From: CAYUFF01 sp964444075
GTDB lineage: Archaea; Aenigmatarchaeota; Aenigmatarchaeia; CG10238-14; SCSR01
Length of the DNA stretch: 9,576 nucleotides
NCBI GenBank assembly: GCA_964444075.1
Contig: CAYUFF010000033.1
Location: 1-9,576 of the forward strand
Direction of reading: 5' to 3'
Shown: one piece after another, positions 6,210 through 9,576 of the stretch
Layout: every line of letters begins with the position of its first letter
Position numbering within the stretch: position 1 is the first letter of the stretch
Made by a program: the position numbers and the translations under genes
The notes under the pieces: generated by a model
The model's input: only the letters and a program-made list of their open reading frames with translations
Database searches by the model: none
What the model was told of the DNA's origin: nothing

Positions 6210-6971
6210 TTAACCTCTAAAGAAAGACTTGATTCTCTGGAAAAGGCTTGGGGGTTTATACTCCATTCCTAGAATTTCGCAAGCAAGCTTAATGAAGGCT
6301 TGACTTACTTTCGAATATGGATTCAGGACGACAATCGGTAACTTCAAACCTAGGGCTTTGAGCACGCTTCTATCAAAGGGGATTGAACAAAGGACTGGTA
6401 AGTCGAGCATGCTTTCTATTTCTTCTTCCGAAAGCTCATAATGAGCTTTGGTAACCATGTTCACCACTATTCCTCTTATCGGTATTTCCCTTTCTACACA
6501 CCATTTTTTAATCCTAAGGCAATCGGTTACGGGAGGTACGTGAGGTGTGGTAACCAGTATGATTTCGTCGGAGGCGTTCGCTACGGCTAAGGTTTCTCTT
6601 CCCAATCCTGGGGCAGCGTCTAAAATAACAAACTCTACCTTTCCTCTCAGATCTTTCACGGCCTTTTTCAACTTTGAAATGTCTATTCCTTTCAGGCTTT
6701 CGAGCGTAAGGGAGGCTGGAATAACTTTCAACCCTTGAATATCTTGAATCGCTCCGTCCATTTTAAGTCTTCCTCTTAGAACTTCGTTGATGGTTACTGG
6801 ATAATAGTAGACTCCCAAGTAGAGTGCTAGATGTGAGCTAGTAACGTTACAATCCACGACGACCACATTTTTCTTATAATTCAGAGAAAGCACAATACCA
6901 AGATTAACGACTACGGTCGTTTTTCCTACACCACCTTTCCCAGAAAGTATTCCGATTATTCTCGTGGCCAT
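6210..6971 (-). CDS. MinD/ParA-family ATPase with C-terminal membrane-targeting helix (253 aa)
   Basis: This is a deviant Walker-A P-loop ATPase. GKGGVGKT at residues 11-18 carries the signature Lys12 and the P-loop Lys17. VVDCNVTSSHLALYLG (38-53) is the switch I region. FVILDAAPGLG (114-124) is Walker B with Asp118. Family members dimerise on ATP and position partners or cell machinery. The last residues, PSLFQRIKSFFRG (241-253), form an amphipathic Lys/Arg/Phe helix like the MinD membrane-targeting sequence, so membrane association is predicted. The length is normal for archaeal MinD. The start, ATG 6971, has GGAAGG at 6981-6976. It overlaps the end of the coiled-coil gene upstream by 16 bases, so the two are translated together. 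Archaea carry several MinD paralogues, so I give no gene symbol. The specific cargo is unknown. Confidence 0.93.
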   Translation of the reverse strand: MATRIIGILSGKGGVGKTTVVVNLGIVLSLNYKKNVVVVDCNVTSSHLALYLGVYYYPVTINEVLRGRLKMDGAIQDIQGLKVIPASLTLESLKGIDISKLKKAVKDLRGKVEFVILDAAPGLGRETLAVANASDEIILVTTPHVPPVTDCLRIKKWCVEREIPIRGIVVNMVTKAHYELSEEEIESMLDLPVLCSIPFDRSVLKALGLKLPIVVLNPYSKVSQAFIKLACEILGMEYKPPSLFQRIKSFFRG

Positions 6972-7270
6972 GAAACCTTCCAGAGCTCTTCAAGCTCTCT
7001 TTTGACGGTAGAGAGCTTTTCTATGTTTCTCTTAACTTCCTCGAGCTTTGCTTTCAACTCTTCCCTTTTCTTAGCTAACCCTATCTCTTCTTCCATAAGC
7101 TTTTTCAACAGCTCCCTACCTTCTTGTTGTTTAGTCACGTTTTCTTCGAGTTTCCTTTCTACTTCCTTGATTTGAGCCTGTAAATTCTCTTTTTGTGCGG
7201 TCAACTCTTCTAGCTTTTTCTCCAATTCTTCTAGCATCTTACTCTCGGGTGAGATTTTCTCCTCCTCCAT
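6956..7270 (-). CDS. Small coiled-coil protein paired with the MinD-like ATPase (104 aa)
   Basis: From ATG 7270 the protein reads MEEEKISPESKMLEELEKKL and continues as charged helix, with coiled-coil spacing from about residue 9 to 97 and a short tail WKVSWPRE. No membrane segment or known domain is seen. The frame also runs upstream to 7309, adding 13 residues (MVRFFIFKKIIKI). I prefer the ATG at 7270 because a longer start would run across the divergent promoter and into the start of the opposite gene. There is no ribosome site before 7270 and a TATA-like box lies about 25 bases upstream, so the message is probably leaderless. Its stop lies inside the first codons of the MinD-like gene, so a partner or activator of that ATPase is a reasonable inference. 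No homology supports it. Confidence 0.8.
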   Translation of the reverse strand: MEEEKISPESKMLEELEKKLEELTAQKENLQAQIKEVERKLEENVTKQQEGRELLKKLMEEEIGLAKKREELKAKLEEVKRNIEKLSTVKRELEELWKVSWPRE

Positions 7271-7307
7271 AATTTTTATTATTTTTTTGAAGATAAAAAA
7301 TCTTACC
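7271..7307. promoter_or_regulatory. Compact divergent promoter between the MinD pair and the transporter pair
   Basis: Only 37 bases separate ATG 7270 (minus) from ATG 7308 (plus). On the plus strand TTTTTATTATTTTT (7274-7287) is centred about 28 bases before ATG 7308. On the minus strand ATTTTTTATCTT (7302-7291) is centred about 26 bases before ATG 7270. Neither start has a Shine-Dalgarno. Both genes therefore appear leaderless, with overlapping promoter elements that could not easily be used at the same moment. Confidence 0.5.
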
Positions 7308-7643
7308 ATGGTATTTTGGCTTTTGCTAACGTTGATCGCTGCAGTTTGCTACGGTAGTTCGATAATCCTCCAAAAGATTGCCCTCACAGGAAAGAAAAAC
7401 CTTTTAGAAGCTGTCAAGAATCCTTTGCTACTCGTTGGTGCTTCGCTTATGCTGACTGGTGGTGCTCTGTTCTTAAAAGCTTTGTCGATGGGTGAAGTTT
7501 CTGTGGTTTCTCCTCTTTTAAACTTGAACGTCATAGTTACGTGGGCGTTCGGTAAGGTGGTGTTGGGAGAAAAGTGTGAGAGGATCGAATGGTTAGGGCT
7601 TGCACTTTTACTTTCGGGAAGCTTCCTTCTTTCCATGGTCTAA
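7308..7643 (+). CDS. DMT/EamA-like (NIPA-like) transporter, N-terminal half (111 aa)
   Basis: Four hydrophobic helices are visible at about residues 2-20, 39-57, 63-84 and 92-110. The opening FWLLLTLIAAVCYGSSIILQ, the middle KALSMGEVSVVSPLLNLNVI, and the closing GEKCERIEWLGLALLLSG are the standard marks of one half of a drug/metabolite transporter of the EamA or NIPA-like type. Such proteins move small solutes across the cell membrane, and the substrate cannot be read from sequence. I chose ATG 7308 over a TTG at 7287 because it sits at the right distance from a TATA-like box and begins right at the first helix. Family members usually carry both halves in one chain. Here the frame ends with TAA at 7641-7643 and the second half follows in another frame. 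Confidence 0.82.
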   Translation: MVFWLLLTLIAAVCYGSSIILQKIALTGKKNLLEAVKNPLLLVGASLMLTGGALFLKALSMGEVSVVSPLLNLNVIVTWAFGKVVLGEKCERIEWLGLALLLSGSFLLSMV

Positions 7644-7654
7644 GGGTGAGAGTT
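7644..7654 (+). promoter_or_regulatory. Ribosome binding site between the two transporter halves
   Basis: AGGGTGAGAGTT-type spacer directly after the TAA, with GGTGA at 7645-7649, 5 bases before ATG 7655. Its presence favours two deliberately separate genes over a simple sequencing frameshift, but it is short enough to occur by chance. Confidence 0.45.
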
Positions 7655-8020
7655 ATGAGAGAGGAGGTGAAGCACGGGGTCGTTGCTGGTATCGGCTTTG
7701 GATGCGCAGGCCTTTTCGCCAAATCTTCCTTAACTTTCACCACGGAATTCTCCCTCACTAACCCTCAGCATTGGCTCACCTTACTGTTATCGTCGCATTT
7801 TTGGTGTTTCTTGCTCCTGAATTTGCTAGCAATCATGTTCGTATGGAAAGCCCTCAAAAAAGGTAGGGCAAGCATGGTCGTCGGCGTTTCTTCTGCTACG
7901 GCTTCCCTTGCGTGCTTCCTTGGGGGAGTAGCTTTCTTCCATGAAACATTCACCATCCTCAAGCTGGTAGGAATAATCTTACTCGCAACCGGTTTTTTGA
8001 TGTTGAGGATTTCGGAATGA
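7655..8020 (+). CDS. DMT/EamA-like (NIPA-like) transporter, C-terminal half (121 aa)
   Basis: After MREEVKHGVVAGIGFGCAGL there are four hydrophobic helices at about residues 8-27, 41-63, 74-95 and 100-117. The stretch WKALKKGRASMVVGVSSATA and the closing HETFTILKLVGIILLATGFL mirror the matching parts of the first half, as expected for the second repeat of an EamA-type transporter. ATG 7655 has its own ribosome site (GGTGA at 7645-7649, 5 bases away), 11 bases after the first half stops. The frame is open upstream to about 7589, but that extension is hydrophilic and overlaps the last helix of the first half, so it is not real coding sequence. It either pairs with the first half as a two-subunit transporter or is the severed second half of one gene. 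Confidence 0.8.
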   Translation: MREEVKHGVVAGIGFGCAGLFAKSSLTFTTEFSLTNPQHWLTLLLSSHFWCFLLLNLLAIMFVWKALKKGRASMVVGVSSATASLACFLGGVAFFHETFTILKLVGIILLATGFLMLRISE

Positions 8021-8035
8021 GGGGTTTGAGTTTGA

Positions 8036-8998
8036 CTACCTCACCAATACGCTCAACAAATCGCTAAACCTACAGGTTGCTACCGCGACGTATTTGTCGG
8101 CCGCCCCGTAGTAGAGATAAAGCGTATCGTCGACTACCGCCTGTCCGCAAGAAAACACTATGCTTTCTTCGTACCCTTCTTCGGGTTCGAGGATGGGCTC
8201 CTCCAGCCTCCTAACCACTTCGGCAGGGTTTTCTTTGGAGAGAAGGGCAGCACCCAGCCTGTACTTTCCGTCCTTGCTCGACCTCCCATGGTAAATTAAC
8301 ACCCAACCCTCTTCGGTGGGAATCGGGGGTCCTCCTATTCCGACCCTGTCGTCGTCCCACATCCCTTTCCTGACGCTCATGCACTCATAACCGCAAACCC
8401 AACCCTTCTTCTTAAAGCTGAGGTCGTCGGTAGAATCTATCCAGATGTTTGGAAAAATTCTGTGGAAGAAGACAAACCTTCCCTCAACCTTCCTTTCCAG
8501 GATGCAGGCATCCTTATCCCAAGTCCCGGGAGGGGAGATTAGCTTCGGCTCTTCCCACGTGCTCCAGTTCCTTCCCAAGAAATCCTCCAAGGCTATAGAA
8601 GTCAGGGCCACTCTTATCGCCAGATTTACCTTGACCTTTCCGACCTTGATGAAGGGGCCGCTCTCGCCTACTGCCGTGTAGCACATGAAAATCCTATCGT
8701 CGATCAAAGTAACCCTAGGGTCCTCACAACCCGTGTTTTTCTCCCCCTTGAGCTTCATCTCGAAGTACTTCCTAGGTGCGTAGACGGGGAGGCTCAACCT
8801 TTCCTCGACCACGAAACCATCGCTGCTCACGGCCAAGCCTATCGTCGAGGTGTTATCCATGCTCATCGCCCTGTAGAGGATGTATGTCTTTTCGCCTATC
8901 CTTATGATACCTGGGTTAAAAGTTGCTTTGGCTTCCCATGGATTCCTAGGGTTCGGAGCTATTATGGGGTTTCCCTCGTACCTTTTTAGCTCTATCAT
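8036..8998 (-). CDS. GH130-family beta-mannoside phosphorylase or related glycosidase (320 aa)
   Basis: Five-bladed propeller enzyme of glycoside hydrolase family 130, which mostly phosphorolyses beta-mannosidic bonds to mannose 1-phosphate. Visible marks in order: NPIIAPNPRNPWEAKATFNPG (10-30, opening blade), ILYRAMS (40-46), GCEDPRVT (90-97) with Asp93 at the catalytic-acid position, TWDKDACI (159-166), FFHRIFPNIWI (177-187), GIGGPPIPTEEGWVLIYHG (220-238) and LYYGAADKYVAVAT (295-308). The His-Arg of FFHR and the His of YHG are at positions that bind phosphate in known phosphorylases, so phosphorolysis is favoured over hydrolysis. About 320 residues is normal for the family. There is no signal peptide, so it is cytoplasmic. 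The ATG overlaps the stop of the preceding paralogue (ATGA at 8995-8998). The exact substrate is unknown. Confidence 0.9.
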   Translation of the reverse strand: MIELKRYEGNPIIAPNPRNPWEAKATFNPGIIRIGEKTYILYRAMSMDNTSTIGLAVSSDGFVVEERLSLPVYAPRKYFEMKLKGEKNTGCEDPRVTLIDDRIFMCYTAVGESGPFIKVGKVKVNLAIRVALTSIALEDFLGRNWSTWEEPKLISPPGTWDKDACILERKVEGRFVFFHRIFPNIWIDSTDDLSFKKKGWVCGYECMSVRKGMWDDDRVGIGGPPIPTEEGWVLIYHGRSSKDGKYRLGAALLSKENPAEVVRRLEEPILEPEEGYEESIVFSCGQAVVDDTLYLYYGAADKYVAVATCRFSDLLSVLVR

Positions 8999-9576
8999 AC
9001 TCTACACTCTTCAACCAAGTATTTCAGCAACTCTTCGTAATCGCAATAGGCGACGCAGCAAAATAGGTCGGAAGCCCCGTAGTAAACATAGACCTTTCCG
9101 TCTTCCACCAACGCCGACGTAGGCATGGCTATCTTCGTCAGCGGGTACGCTCTCCCCATCTTCTCGTACCCAACCTCGGGTGTTAGCAGCGGTTCTTTGG
9201 CCATCGCAATCAATTTTCTAGGGTCATCGCGATCTAACAGAATCGCGGTAATCCTGAACTCCAAAAAGTTTCCTCCCTCGTAGAGGATATCTGGGATGAA
9301 CATCAACCACCCTTCCTCGGTTTCTATCGGTTGGGAGCCTACTTCCACGAAGGGCGGCCTCTTCACCTTATCGAACCTTACAGTCCTTTCCTCTACTGCG
9401 AAATACCTGTTCCACTCCTCCCAGAACTCCTTCTCGAAGAGTTCTGAAATTTTGCTGAAGTAAACTATCGCAAGCTGGGAAGGCGGGATGTCTGGATAGA
9501 GGGTAAAAATCAAGCATAGCTGACCTCCTATCCTCTTCGGGAAGATCGCCCCGGCCTTGGAGTTGAACGGACAGGC
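8995..9576 (-). CDS. Divergent GH130-like protein, N-terminal part beyond right edge
   Basis: The frame is open from the right edge (about 193 codons visible) to TGA 8997-8995. A TTG at 9513 is not a credible start, because family-like sequence (AGAIFPKRIGGQL) continues upstream of it. The visible part matches the C-terminal 60% of GH130 proteins: GAIFPKRIGGQLCLIF aligns with the DKDACI region of the neighbouring enzyme, SQPIETEEGWLMF with PPIPTEEGWVLIY, EPLLTPEVGYEK with EPILEPEEGYEE, and VYVYYGASD with LYLYYGAAD. However, the HR and YHG motifs of the neighbour are replaced (LIFTLYPD and FIPD). The phosphate-binding residues therefore appear lost, suggesting hydrolase activity or a non-catalytic partner. 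The catalytic-acid region lies outside the window. It shares an operon with the downstream GH130 gene. Confidence 0.82.
   Translation of the reverse strand, partial: ACPFNSKAGAIFPKRIGGQLCLIFTLYPDIPPSQLAIVYFSKISELFEKEFWEEWNRYFAVEERTVRFDKVKRPPFVEVGSQPIETEEGWLMFIPDILYEGGNFLEFRITAILLDRDDPRKLIAMAKEPLLTPEVGYEKMGRAYPLTKIAMPTSALVEDGKVYVYYGASDLFCCVAYCDYEELLKYLVEECRV

Noticed and set aside
7537..7758. Minus-strand frames opposite the transporter halves (also 7349-7636 and 7765-7962)
   Set aside because: The plus-strand frames encode clear membrane helices of a known family. The minus frames show no recognisable features.
1..9576. tRNA, rRNA or classical CRISPR elements
   Set aside because: None was recognised by reading either strand. 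The spacers are all short and A+T-rich.

Overview
The window looks archaeal, and probably thermophilic. Genes are dense. Several start codons have no ribosome binding site but sit about 20-35 bases downstream of a TATA-like A+T box, the pattern of leaderless or short-leader archaeal transcripts. The proteins are rich in Lys/Glu and use many AGA/AGG and ATA codons. There is an archaeal-style MinD/ParA ATPase and a large secreted Ig-like protein with a C-terminal membrane anchor. I cannot name the lineage. A run of exactly 100 N at 911-1010, flanked by exact 55-base overlaps, shows this is a scaffold with a placeholder gap, probably from a metagenome or other short-read assembly.

Layout. (1) 1-2353, minus strand: a tightly coupled operon of an 82-aa membrane-anchored coiled-coil protein, a long coiled-coil protein (about 565 aa once the gap is reconstructed, with a 121-residue tandem duplication) and a third coiled-coil protein running off the left edge. 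None belongs to a family I recognise. (2) 2354-2509: divergent A+T-rich promoter region. (3) 2510-3828, plus strand: an overlapping or abutting cassette of a probable winged-helix DNA-binding protein, a small exported Ig-like protein and a 63-aa protein with a conserved look. (4) 3951-6206, plus: a 751-aa secreted, membrane-anchored multi-domain surface protein. (5) 6210-7270, minus: a 104-aa coiled-coil protein overlapping a MinD-like ATPase with a C-terminal amphipathic helix. (6) 7271-7307: a 37-base divergent promoter region. (7) 7308-8020, plus: two half-size DMT/EamA-like (NIPA-like) membrane proteins that look like one transporter split in two. (8) 8036-9576, minus: two overlapping GH130-type glycosidase/phosphorylase genes, the upstream one cut by the right edge and divergent at the phosphate-binding positions.

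How it may fit together: most of the window concerns the cell envelope. There are membrane-tethered coiled coils, a MinD-type membrane-associating ATPase paired with a coiled-coil partner, and exported Ig-like proteins. A scaffold or positioning role is an inference and is not shown by any diagnostic motif. The GH130 pair is a separate module for metabolism of beta-mannosides or related glycans. The clearest anomaly is the coiled-coil tandem duplication at the gap. The repeated unit is G+C-richer than the rest of its gene, the breakpoints share a 4-base microhomology, and the missing sequence can be predicted from the visible sequence.
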